Of a stretch of DNA of 41,213 nucleotides, positions 25,018-32,709 are shown piece after piece. A program made the translations under genes and the position numbers. Under the pieces are notes generated by a model, which saw only the letters and a list, made by a program, of their open reading frames with translations, did no database searches and was not told where the DNA came from. The DNA comes from an uncultured Bacteroidia bacterium (GTDB taxonomy: Bacteria > Bacteroidota > Bacteroidia > Bacteroidales > Prolixibacteraceae): contig CAIVCR010000035.1 of assembly GCA_903904515.1 (NCBI GenBank), forward strand, positions 1 to 41,213. The letters run 5' to 3'. The first letter of the stretch is position 1; each line of letters starts with the position of its first letter.

Positions 25018-25779
25018 TTATTGCGCTAAAAACAGATAAGTAATCGTCCCCTTTTGGCGCTCCGGTGCCTTGGGGTCTTCATTGAAAATAGTTTTCTCTG
25101 CAGCCTGCCTGGCATAGGCAAACGTAGTAAGATCAGCTATTGCAGGGTTAGGACGAGGCTCAGCTTTGAGAACAACACCATCACGTCCAACAACAATATC
25201 AACAATTACTTCACCCCCTCCCTCTGCAAGATAAACAGGAATGGGAAGGTAAGCGTGATACCTGTTTTCGAGTGAGTAGTGAATATTGGATTTCCCTTTG
25301 TAGTTCGATTGTTTAACCTCTTCACGCGTCTTCCCCTCGGCGTGATCAGCAGGCATCGGGATATCGCCGATCTCCGGAATCTTTCGCGCCAGTGTTTGAT
25401 TCACATCGCTTACCAATTTCTTTGCCGCTGCAATATCATTGGCATAAGCTTTATCGAAGAATGGGTCGCGGGATGCAGCGGAAGATTTTTCAGTCCCCTT
25501 AACGGCATCGTTAACTGCGCGATTTGAAGCCAGCTCCGTTGCTCCTGATTTTTGTTGCTGCACAGGTGCTGATTCCTGAAGCTGCTTCTTCTCTTTTTCA
25601 GGTTCCGGCATTTTCAAATCAATTTGCGTCAGGTCCAGAACAATGGAATCGGTTTTTTTTGATTGATCGCTTAAATTTACATGGGATAAAATCAGGAAGA
25701 GCAAGATCAGGATGTGAAAAATCAACGTGGTGATCACCCCGTAGATATTGCGATTGTATATTTCTATGATTTTCCCCAT
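25018..25779 (-). CDS. TonB family C-terminal domain protein (energy-transducer-like)
   Basis: A 253-residue inner-membrane protein starting at the ATG at 25779 (MGKIIEIYNRNIYG). An upstream in-frame ATG at 26052 would overlap the divergent topoisomerase gene and add 91 non-homologous-looking residues. One transmembrane helix (about residues 15-36, VITTLIFHILILLFLILSHV) is followed by a periplasmic linker rich in Glu/Lys/Gln (about 50-150). A TonB-like C-terminal domain follows (YLPIPVYLAEGGGEVIVDIV then VVGRDGVV and AEKTIFN). It may deliver proton-motive energy to TonB-dependent transporters such as SusC. The linker has no long Pro-Lys repeat, so a TonB paralogue with another role is possible. 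It diverges from topB. Confidence 0.8.
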   Translation of the reverse strand: MGKIIEIYNRNIYGVITTLIFHILILLFLILSHVNLSDQSKKTDSIVLDLTQIDLKMPEPEKEKKQLQESAPVQQQKSGATELASNRAVNDAVKGTEKSSAASRDPFFDKAYANDIAAAKKLVSDVNQTLARKIPEIGDIPMPADHAEGKTREEVKQSNYKGKSNIHYSLENRYHAYLPIPVYLAEGGGEVIVDIVVGRDGVVLKAEPRPNPAIADLTTFAYARQAAEKTIFNEDPKAPERQKGTITYLFLAQ

Positions 25780-25902
25780 TTTCTGCGGGCAAAAATAAGA
25801 AATTTTAATTGTGCCCTTGGCCTCTTTGAGATAATCTTTCCAGGAGGTTTTCCATTGACGGTAAAGTGAACTACCTTTGAACCTGGAACTGAAATTGAAA
25901 AG

Positions 25903-28278
25903 GTGAGAGTTTGTATTGCTGAAAAACCAAGTGTTGCCAAGGAAATTGCCACCATTATCGGGGCGAAAAGCCGGATGGATGGCTATTATGAGGGGAACGG
26001 ATACCAGGTAACCTGGACATTCGGGCACCTTTGTACCCTGAAAGAACCCCACGATTATACCGACCGCTGGAAGTCATGGGATTTGCGTACCCTTCCGATG
26101 TTGCCTGAACGTTTTGGTATTAAGCTGATTAATGACAATGGAGTTAAGAAACAGTTTGGAATCATAGAAAGGCTGGTCAATAATGCCGACGAGGTGATTA
26201 ATTGCGGGGATGCCGGCCAGGAGGGGGAACTTATTCAGCGTTGGGTTTTATCCAAGGCAGGCAACACAAAACCTCTGAAGCGATTGTGGATCTCATCACT
26301 AACCGAGGAGGCTATCAAGGAGGGTTTTGATCATTTACGCGATGGTCACGACTTTGATAACTTATATGCTGCAGGAAGTGCCCGCGCAATAGGAGACTGG
26401 CTCCTTGGGATGAATGCAACCAGGCTTTATACCCTTAAATATGGGCAGAACAGACAGGTTCTTTCGATTGGCAGGGTTCAGACGCCTACACTTTCTCTGA
26501 TTGTGCAGCGCCAGCTCGAGATCGACAATTTTAAACCCGAACCGTATTGGGAACTGAAAACAAAATACCGGGAGGTTGTTTTTTCGGCTACATCGGGGCG
26601 TTTTGCAACGGAAGAGGAGGCGCGCTTAAAGCTTGCAGATATTACAGGGCATGAGTTTTACATCGTTTCATACGAGAAAAAGACCGGCAGCGAGGCTCCG
26701 TTGCGCCTTTTTGACCTTACTTCACTCCAGGTTGACGGGAACCGGAAATATGGATTTACCGCCGAAGAGACATTGAAACTGATCCAGAGCTTGTACGAAA
26801 AGAAACTGACTACCTATCCGCGTGTCGATACAACCTATCTGTCAGAAGACCTATTCCCCAAAGTTCCGGGAATTCTTGCCAAGTTAACCCCTTACCAGGA
26901 ATTAATTACCCCTTTGCTTGCCACGAAAATTAAAAAAACAGCAAAGATTTTTGACGATAAAAAGATCACCGATCACCATGCGATCATTCCAACCGGGGTG
27001 CTTTCAAATTCACTCACTCCCGATGAGCGGAAAGTTTATGATATGGTGGCACGTCGTTTTATCAGTGTTTTTTATCCCGACTGTAAGGTGTCAAATGTTA
27101 CGGTGGTGGGAGAGGTGAATCGGGTGGAGTTTAAAGTTACAGGCAAGCAGATTCTGGAGCCCGGATGGAGGGTGGTTTATAAAGATGATTCAGGTAAGGC
27201 TTCAGCCGATGAAAATATTCTCCCTCTTTTTGAAAAAGGGGAGCATGGCCCCCATGAGCCTGAATTGGGCGAAAAGATGACACAACCTCCGAAATTCTAT
27301 ACCGAGGCGACACTGCTCCGCGCAATGGAGACTGCCGGTAAAAATGTTGACGATGAAGAACTCCGCGATTTACTCAAGCAAAATGGAATCGGACGCCCTT
27401 CAACCCGGGCAAATATCATTGAAACACTCTTCCGCCGCAAATACATCTATCGGAATAAGAAAAATATAGTTGCCAATCCTACCGGGATTGAGCTAATCCA
27501 GATCATCGAAAATGAGTTGCTTAAATCGGCCGAGCTTACAGGGATGTGGGAGAAAAAACTTAGACAGATTGAGGAGGGTAAGTACGAAATCTCTTCGTTT
27601 ATGACAGAGCTGAAGGAGATGGTTTCTGAAATTGTTCTGCAGGTAAAACACTCCTTTGGTAAAGCTATTTCAGTTGCCCCACAGGAAGAGAAAGTGGCTG
27701 TCTTCAAAGCGGATAAACCTGACAAGACGGTAAAACCTTCAGTGCCTGCTGTTCCCGATAAAATTGTTTGTCCAAAATGCAAAAAAGGGGAGGTGATTAA
27801 AGGGAAAAATGCCATGGGATGTTCTGCGTTTCGTGAAGGCTGCAATTTTCGTCTCCCTTTTGAATTTGCCGGTAAGAAATTAAGCGAATCAACTATTAAG
27901 GCTTTATGCCGCAAGGGGAGGAGTGGAGAGATTAAAACCACCGCACCCGATAAAACAGAGACTAACGGTTATGTCATACTCAACGACGATTTTGCCCTGT
28001 CGTTTCTGCCCAAACCTTCGGAAGAGCTGCACTGCCCAAGGTGTAAAAAAGGTCTGATCATAAAAGGGAAAGCTGCATGGGGATGTGCAGAATTCAGAAA
28101 TGGTTGCACCTTCAGAATTCCATTTGTATATATGGGAAAAGCATTGTCTGATAGTCAGATGGAGCAACTGGTACAAAAGGGAAAAACAGGGAAGATCACT
28201 GGATTTTCAGTGGCAGATGGATCCAAACGGGATGGTAAGTTGATATTTGACAAAGAGTTTAGGTTGAATTTGGAATGA
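25903..28278 (+). CDS. topB: DNA topoisomerase III, type IA
   Basis: Type IA topoisomerase of 791 residues that relaxes or decatenates DNA through a 5'-phosphotyrosine. It starts with GTG (25903), immediately giving the conserved VRVCIAEKPSVAKEIA. The TOPRIM domain (1-135) has Glu7 and NCGDAGQEGEL (Asp103, Glu107). The second Asp of the usual DxD pair is Gly105, a variation I associate with Bacteroidota-type enzymes. The active-site tyrosine is Tyr305 in LTTYPRVDT, and GIGRPSTRA is typical. Two C-terminal zinc-ribbon-like repeats each contain CPxCKKG and GC..F..GC motifs (about 638-690 and 722-775). The gene stands alone and lacks conjugation neighbours, so I read it as chromosomal. Confidence 0.93.
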   Translation: MRVCIAEKPSVAKEIATIIGAKSRMDGYYEGNGYQVTWTFGHLCTLKEPHDYTDRWKSWDLRTLPMLPERFGIKLINDNGVKKQFGIIERLVNNADEVINCGDAGQEGELIQRWVLSKAGNTKPLKRLWISSLTEEAIKEGFDHLRDGHDFDNLYAAGSARAIGDWLLGMNATRLYTLKYGQNRQVLSIGRVQTPTLSLIVQRQLEIDNFKPEPYWELKTKYREVVFSATSGRFATEEEARLKLADITGHEFYIVSYEKKTGSEAPLRLFDLTSLQVDGNRKYGFTAEETLKLIQSLYEKKLTTYPRVDTTYLSEDLFPKVPGILAKLTPYQELITPLLATKIKKTAKIFDDKKITDHHAIIPTGVLSNSLTPDERKVYDMVARRFISVFYPDCKVSNVTVVGEVNRVEFKVTGKQILEPGWRVVYKDDSGKASADENILPLFEKGEHGPHEPELGEKMTQPPKFYTEATLLRAMETAGKNVDDEELRDLLKQNGIGRPSTRANIIETLFRRKYIYRNKKNIVANPTGIELIQIIENELLKSAELTGMWEKKLRQIEEGKYEISSFMTELKEMVSEIVLQVKHSFGKAISVAPQEEKVAVFKADKPDKTVKPSVPAVPDKIVCPKCKKGEVIKGKNAMGCSAFREGCNFRLPFEFAGKKLSESTIKALCRKGRSGEIKTTAPDKTETNGYVILNDDFALSFLPKPSEELHCPRCKKGLIIKGKAAWGCAEFRNGCTFRIPFVYMGKALSDSQMEQLVQKGKTGKITGFSVADGSKRDGKLIFDKEFRLNLE

Positions 28279-28470
28279 TAACCAGGTCCCTAACTAATTT
28301 TTATTCTCTTTACTATTTTTCATATTGAAATCTGCAACCATAAATTAAGATCTCAATATTATCATAAGGATAAATTAGTAGTAGTTTGATTTGAAATTCA
28401 CCATTTTAATTTCAAACTTGCCTAATTTTGATCGGGGATTTTGGGTGTCATGTAATGAGAACACTATAAA

Positions 28471-28682
28471 TGTCGCATGTTCACTAAGCGATCTGTCGCC
28501 GCTATGCGGCTGGAATTTTTGTATTCGGGCGATTTTACCAAACTTGCGGTGCGATTCACCTTAACCTTTAAAGAGCCGTGTAACGGCGATAGTTTGGTAA
28601 AAGGGTAATTAGATAAGAATTGGTAAGCCGCCTCGCGGCGACAGAATTGATTACTAACCAACGTTCATTTAAAAATGCGACA
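28471..28682. mobile_element. MITE-like 212-bp nested-palindrome element
   Basis: Ends are the perfect inverted repeat TGTCGCAT (28471-28478) and ATGCGACA (28675-28682), flanked by ATAAA on both sides (28466-28470 and 28683-28687), which looks like a 5-bp target duplication. Two inner inverted pairs nest neatly: CTGTCGCCGC/GCGGCGACAG (28493-28502, 28635-28644) and TTTTACCAAACT/AGTTTGGTAAAA (28533-28544, 28591-28602). It has no transposase, so it would be non-autonomous. The rest of the 513-bp spacer 28279-28791 holds only a weak hairpin (28390-28416) after topB. Confidence 0.65.
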
Positions 28683-28791
28683 ATAAATTATTTTAAGAAT
28701 TTATTGTGATTTTCAGACATGGTTTTCAATTTATCCTGAACTTTTGATGCGGTGAGATGTTTAGTTTATAATTAAGTTAAAGATAAAATAT

Positions 28792-29418
28792 ATGAAGTTT
28801 TCCCTGAACAGCAAAGATAATATTGGATATAGCAAGGTTGAGGTATACAACGAAACGAATGTGTTAAAAATGGCTGAGCATTACCGCCAGATTTTGAAAT
28901 TACTGGGTGAGGATGTCGAAAGGGAAGGGATTATTCAGTCACCGGTTCGGATTGCCAAGTCGATGCAGTTTTTAACCCAGGGTTATAATATGGATCCTGA
29001 TGAGATTCTTAAATCGGCACTTTTCAAAGAGGATTATCGTCAAATGGTGATTGTTAAGGATATTGAGATTTACTCACTTTGCGAACATCATATGCTTCCA
29101 TTTGTAGGAAAAGCCTATGTGGCCTATATTCCCAATGGATATATTACTGGCTTAAGTAAGATTGCCCGTGTTGTTGAGGCCTATTCCCGCCGTTTACAGG
29201 TGCAGGAACGTCTCACAACCCAGATCAAGGATTGTATCCAAAATGCATTGAACCCTCTGGGTGTGGCTGTTGTAATCGAAGCTAAGCACATGTGCATGAG
29301 TATGCGTGGAATTGAGAAGCAAAATTCGGTAACTACAACTTCCGATTTTACAGGTGCTTTTCAGAAAGAGGCTACCAGACAGGAGTTTATCAAGTTAATT
29401 TCTTCGAATTTGTCGTAG
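28792..29418 (+). CDS. folE: GTP cyclohydrolase I
   Basis: Catalyses GTP to 7,8-dihydroneopterin triphosphate, the first step of tetrahydrofolate (and pterin/queuosine-precursor) synthesis, in the cytoplasm. The 208-residue product has the conserved zinc ligands in [10 protein letters not shown] (Cys97, His100) and Cys168 in [10 protein letters not shown]. The [23 protein letters not shown] block (split by turns) and SPVRIAKSM are also typical, and the length fits FolE type IA. It stands alone after the MITE-like element and is followed by a good AT-rich terminator hairpin. No unusual features were seen. Confidence 0.96.
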   Translation: MKFSLNSKDNIGYSKVEVYNETNVLKMAEHYRQILKLLGEDVEREGIIQSPVRIAKSMQFLTQGYNMDPDEILKSALFKEDYRQMVIVKDIEIYSLCEHHMLPFVGKAYVAYIPNGYITGLSKIARVVEAYSRRLQVQERLTTQIKDCIQNALNPLGVAVVIEAKHMCMSMRGIEKQNSVTTTSDFTGAFQKEATRQEFIKLISSNLS

Positions 29419-29425
29419 AATTAAA

Positions 29426-29456
29426 AAAACAAAAGCTGTTACACCTCTTTTGTTTT
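29426..29456 (+). terminator. Terminator after folE
   Basis: AAAACAAAAG (29426-29435) and CTTTTGTTTT (29447-29456) are perfect arms with an 11-base loop, eight bases after the folE stop. A rho-independent terminator, though the stem is AT-rich. Confidence 0.65.
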
Positions 29457-29535
29457 CAAACTATCAATTAAAACAATTCACCAACCTTCACACCACCGGT
29501 GTGACAATAAATACCTTAAAAAGAAATTCAGCCTG

Positions 29536-29775
29536 CCCCGATAGGGAGGAACGACCGTATCGGGGTGAAAATCTGTTCCGCCTGCTGGCAGATGTGGACA
29601 AAAAAAAGTGGACAAAAAATACAGAATCCTTTTTCCTTTGCGCTCTCCGCGTTCTTTGCGCGACCCTTTTCTGTTGAACCTCAACTTTAATCTGTTGGTC
29701 CCTGAGCGCTAGTCGAAGGATTAATCTGCGTTATCTGTGGTCCGCTTTGCGTCTCTTTGCGTTCTTTGCGCGAAA
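29536..29775. repeat. Mosaic of small dispersed palindromes and GCAAAG motifs
   Basis: Four short elements lie end to end in a gene-free stretch. CCCCGATA...TATCGGGG spans 29536-29565. TCCGCCTGCTGGCAGA (29577-29592) is one base from a perfect palindrome. A TCCCTGAGCG...CGAAGGA element spans 29699-29720. CTTTGCG runs occur at about 29636-29670 and 29745-29775. Each is typical of small dispersed repeats in Bacteroidota spacers; here they appear nested in or between GCAAAG repeats. Antisense reading frames here are not believable genes. Confidence 0.6.
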
Positions 29776-29786
29776 CACCAAAATCA

Positions 29787-30037
29787 TCAGAGTTATCTCA
29801 GATTTACCAAAGTTGCACCACAAAATGCCGGAGGACAACAAAAAGTAACCGGAGTTCACTCACAAACAGTCAGAGTTGAATAACAAAACACCGGAGTTCG
29901 CTTACACTTGACCAGAGTTGAACAATAAACACCAGAGTTGATCTACAAACAACCAGAGTGCAATTAAACTTTTCCAGAGTTGCCCTAAATAGACTGGAGT
30001 TGAACTGCAAAATACCAGAGTGCAAATAAAATCCTGC
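29787..30037. repeat. Twelve-copy 21-bp degenerate tandem array (CCAGAGTTG core)
   Basis: The core CC(A/G)GAGTTG recurs with AGAG/GGAG starting at 29789, 29809, 29830, 29851, 29872, 29893, 29914, 29934, 29955, 29976, 29996 and 30017, a period of 21 (three times 20) bases. Between cores lie A-rich segments such as ACAAACA. It is intergenic, lacks CRISPR-like spacers and has no continuous reading frame. The spacing equals two helical turns, so cores lie on one DNA face; this may reflect curvature or serial protein binding. Confidence 0.85.
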
Positions 30038-30107
30038 ATATGCGGGATCTTTAGCGAACCTTGATCCCTGTTATACATAGTTAATTCTTCTCTGTGTTAA
30101 TCTGTCC

Positions 30108-30180
30108 GTGAGCTGCCAGTTGCAAGCCGCCAGCCGTTCTTTGCCAACCGCCAGTAGCCAGTAGCCAGTCGCCAATAGCT
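30108..30180. repeat. GCCAGT/AGCCAGT low-complexity repeat
   Basis: GCCAG(T/C) motifs recur, including three adjacent heptamer-like AGCCAGT or AGCCAGT-variant units (about 30148-30175: CGCCAGTAGCCAGTAGCCAG). It lies 85 bp before the fabD start and has no coding potential. Such GCCAGT tracts look slippage-derived. Confidence 0.55.
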
Positions 30181-30210
30181 AATCTGCATACTCTCCAAAA
30201 GGTATACTTC

Positions 30211-30238
30211 TTAGTTTCCAATGATTTTTATAAATTTG
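30211..30238 (+). promoter_or_regulatory. Candidate promoter for fabD
   Basis: TAAATTTG (30231-30238) matches the Bacteroidota -7 motif TAnnTTTG exactly, and TTAG at 30211-30214, close to the TTTG -33 motif, lies 16 bp upstream. Predicted transcription start is near 30245, leaving a leader of about 20 bases before the fabD ATG at 30266. Confidence 0.5.
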
Positions 30239-30265
30239 CACCTTAATTTTTTAGAACGCAAAATT

Positions 30266-31156
30266 ATGAAGGCATATGTTTTTCCCGGACAGGGAGCTCA
30301 GTTTGTTGGAATGGGCAAAGACTTGTATGATAATTCATTAATGGCCCGTGAGTTATTTGAGAAGGCCAATGAAATTCTTGGTTTTCGGATTACGGACCTG
30401 ATGTTTTCCGGCACTGACGAGGATTTGCGCCAGACTAAAGTGACTCAGCCGGCCATATTTCTCCATTCGGTACTTCTGGCAAAAACACTGGGTGACAGTT
30501 TTCAGCCCGACATGGTAGCCGGACACTCGCTGGGTGAATTTTCCGCACTGGTTACAAGTGGAGCACTCTCCTTCGAAGATGGGCTGCTACTGGTCTCCAA
30601 ACGGGCTCTTGCCATGCAAAAAGCCTGTGAGGCTGAACCTTCAACGATGGCTGCCATTGTGGGTCTTGAGGATGAAATCGTTGAAACTATCTGTGCAGGA
30701 ATAGACGAAGTAGTTGTTCCCGCCAATTACAACTGCCCAGGTCAACTCGTGATATCGGGTTCCATAAAGGGAATTGATCTCGCTTGTGAAAAACTTACTG
30801 CAGCTGGTGCAAAGAGGGCTTTAAAGTTAAGCGTTGGAGGTGCTTTCCACTCACCACTGATGGAACCGGCACGGACAGAGCTGGCTGAGGCTATAAACTC
30901 CACAAATTTCAGCACTCCTGCTTGTCCAATTTACCAAAATGTAAATGCTTCCGCAGTTACAGATGCTGACCAGATAAAGAAAAACCTGATTGCCCAGTTA
31001 ACAGCGCCGGTAAGGTGGACACAGACTGTGAAAAATATGATTGCTGACGGTTGTGATTCATTTACCGAAGTTGGCCCCGGATCGGTTCTGCAGGGATTGG
31101 TCAAGAAGGTTGACCGGGCAATGACAACTGCAGGAATTAACACCTATCAGGGATAG
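30266..31156 (+). CDS. fabD: Malonyl CoA-acyl carrier protein transacylase
   Basis: Transfers malonyl groups from CoA to acyl carrier protein for fatty-acid elongation in the cytoplasm. The 296-residue product, from the ATG at 30266 (MKAYVFPGQGAQ), has the family's N-terminal PGQGAQ, the nucleophile in GHSLGE (Ser88), and the catalytic histidine in GGAFHSPLM (His195). QNVNA near the C terminus is also typical. The in-frame ATG at 30221 would add 15 residues and lies upstream of the predicted promoter's -7 box, so I reject it. It is monocistronic here, unlike the fab clusters of many bacteria, and ends at a GCAAAG stem-loop. Confidence 0.96.
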   Translation: MKAYVFPGQGAQFVGMGKDLYDNSLMARELFEKANEILGFRITDLMFSGTDEDLRQTKVTQPAIFLHSVLLAKTLGDSFQPDMVAGHSLGEFSALVTSGALSFEDGLLLVSKRALAMQKACEAEPSTMAAIVGLEDEIVETICAGIDEVVVPANYNCPGQLVISGSIKGIDLACEKLTAAGAKRALKLSVGGAFHSPLMEPARTELAEAINSTNFSTPACPIYQNVNASAVTDADQIKKNLIAQLTAPVRWTQTVKNMIADGCDSFTEVGPGSVLQGLVKKVDRAMTTAGINTYQG

Positions 31157-31176
31157 TTCAACCCTGGATTAAAAAA

Positions 31177-31237
31177 TCACGCAAAGGCGCAAATGACGCG
31201 AAAGTATTAAACTTTGCGGCTTTGCGGCTTTGCGTGA
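31177..31237. terminator. GCAAAG/CTTTGCG stem-loop between fabD and the permease gene
   Basis: TCACGCAAAG (31177-31186) faces CTTTGCGTGA (31228-31237) perfectly, with further GCGCAAA and CTTTGCGGC pairs inside. It lies between convergent genes, so it may stop transcription from both sides. It belongs to the same repeat family as 1-303 and 12686-12852. Confidence 0.65.
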
Positions 31238-31283
31238 GAAAATAGCGTTATTCTATTGTTTTTTGTATTCTGTATTCCCTGAA

Positions 31284-32573
31284 TTATACGTCCTTATTCA
31301 TTACCCCTAGTTTGGTCAGGGACCAGAAGATCAAGGATAAAACAACTCCGATAATTGCCGCGAATGCCATCCCTTTTAACTGAACAGAGCCGATATTTAT
31401 ACTAGCCCCGCTTACGCCAACTACAAAAGTAATTGCTCCGAGTACCATATTGCTGTTCTTGCTGAAATCGACTTTTTGCTCCACAAACATTCTGAAACCC
31501 TGTACTGCGATAACTCCGTAAAGAAGCATCGTAATACCACCCATAACGGGGGAGGGGATTGTTGAAATTGCCGCCGATATTTTCCCAATGCAGGAAAAGG
31601 CAATAGCCAGCAGAGCAGCGCCGCGAATAATCCATACCGAATAAACGCGTGTTATGGCCATTACTCCGATGTTTTCGCCATAGGTTGTGTTGGGAGGTGA
31701 ACCTGCAAATCCCGAAAGGACATTACTGATACCGTCGCCTAATAACGAACGGTGAAGCCCCGGATCTTCCATTAGGTTTGTGTCGGTTATTTTTCCGGTG
31801 ACAATCAAATGGCTGATATGTTCTGCAAGCACAACAATGCAGGCCGGTGCGATAATAATTATCGCATTAATATCAAAGACAGGAGCCTGAAAAGTAGGTA
31901 GTGCGAACCATGCTGCGCTGCCGATTTTTGCGGTATCAACCATCCCTACGGTAAGTGCCATCAGATACCCTGCAATTACAGCAATAAGTATGGGGATAAC
32001 CTGCATAAATCCACGGAAGATTACCGAACCGATAATTCCTACGCAAAGGGTGAACATTGAAACCAATAGCACATTTGGTGCGACTGCAAAGGGGGCAACA
32101 ATCTGACCAACGGCAGTGGGCCATGGTGCAAGTCCCGATTGTTGTGCTGCGACAGGAGCGAGCTCAAGTCCGATAATGGCCACTACTGCACCCATTACCG
32201 CGGGAGGCATCACGATATCGATCCACCGGATCCCCCATTGCTTTACAACAAATGAAATTGCAATAAAGAACAATCCAAAAAAGATAAACCCTGACTGTGC
32301 ATGACTAAAGCCATGATAGGAGGCTATAATCAGCATTGTTGGGGCAATAAATGCAAAACTTGAGCCCAGATAGGCAGGAATACCACCTTTAGTGACCCAG
32401 GAGTAGAGCAGCGTCCCGATACCATTCATTAATAATGCAATAGCTGGATCGACGCCCAATAAAATTGGGACGAGGATCGTTGCACCGAACATTGCTGTCA
32501 GGTGTTGAAAACTAAGGGGCAAGCTCTCCAAAATTGGTAACTTCTCCCGGATACCGATAATTCGTCTGGCCAT
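31284..32573 (-). CDS. uraA: Uracil/xanthine permease (NCS2 family)
   Basis: Inner-membrane nucleobase symporter of 429 residues with about 12-14 hydrophobic segments. The family signatures are visible: SFQHLTAMFGATILVPILLG (22-41), FAFIAPTM, the acidic residue pair in GLELAPVAAQQSG and LAEHISHLIVTG, and the FAGSPPNTTYGENIGVMAITRV region (split by turns). The last of these carries the conserved Asn-Thr-(Thr/Ser)-(Tyr/Phe) substrate-site motif. Uracil is the usual substrate for this branch, but xanthine cannot be excluded. It stands alone and is transcribed away from the SusCD terminator. Confidence 0.92.
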   Translation of the reverse strand: MARRIIGIREKLPILESLPLSFQHLTAMFGATILVPILLGVDPAIALLMNGIGTLLYSWVTKGGIPAYLGSSFAFIAPTMLIIASYHGFSHAQSGFIFFGLFFIAISFVVKQWGIRWIDIVMPPAVMGAVVAIIGLELAPVAAQQSGLAPWPTAVGQIVAPFAVAPNVLLVSMFTLCVGIIGSVIFRGFMQVIPILIAVIAGYLMALTVGMVDTAKIGSAAWFALPTFQAPVFDINAIIIIAPACIVVLAEHISHLIVTGKITDTNLMEDPGLHRSLLGDGISNVLSGFAGSPPNTTYGENIGVMAITRVYSVWIIRGAALLAIAFSCIGKISAAISTIPSPVMGGITMLLYGVIAVQGFRMFVEQKVDFSKNSNMVLGAITFVVGVSGASINIGSVQLKGMAFAAIIGVVLSLIFWSLTKLGVMNKDV

Positions 32574-32642
32574 TTGTCGATTTTTTTGAGTTATGATTGA
32601 ATTAGTGGTTAATACCGTGTGAAATTAATAATTGTTTTTTAC

Positions 32643-32681
32643 AAAAAAAGAGCAGGTCCTGATCGACCTGCTCTTTTTTTT
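32643..32681 (-). terminator. Strong terminator of the SusCD operon
   Basis: Perfect stem: seven A's then GAGCAGGTC, loop CTGATC, GACCTGCTC then eight T's. It sits 28 bases after the SusD stop on the minus strand; its symmetry means it would also stop plus-strand transcripts. Confidence 0.9.
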
Positions 32682-32709
32682 AACAATATAGAAAATTATA
32701 GTAATCTCA

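Noticed and set aside
25780-26052. 91-residue N-terminal extension of the TonB-like protein
   Set aside because: It overlaps the divergent topB coding region, and a proper membrane-anchor start lies at 25779.
28464-28661. 65-codon minus-strand ORF over the palindromic element
   Set aside because: It lies almost entirely inside the nested inverted repeats, has no start context and no recognisable domain; it is read-through of the element.
29450-29684. Short ORFs on both strands after folE
   Set aside because: They read through dispersed palindromes and CTTTGCG repeats and have no protein-like composition.
29787-30037. CRISPR array
   Set aside because: Spacing is only 20-21 bp with no room for unique spacers, the units are degenerate, and no cas gene is present.
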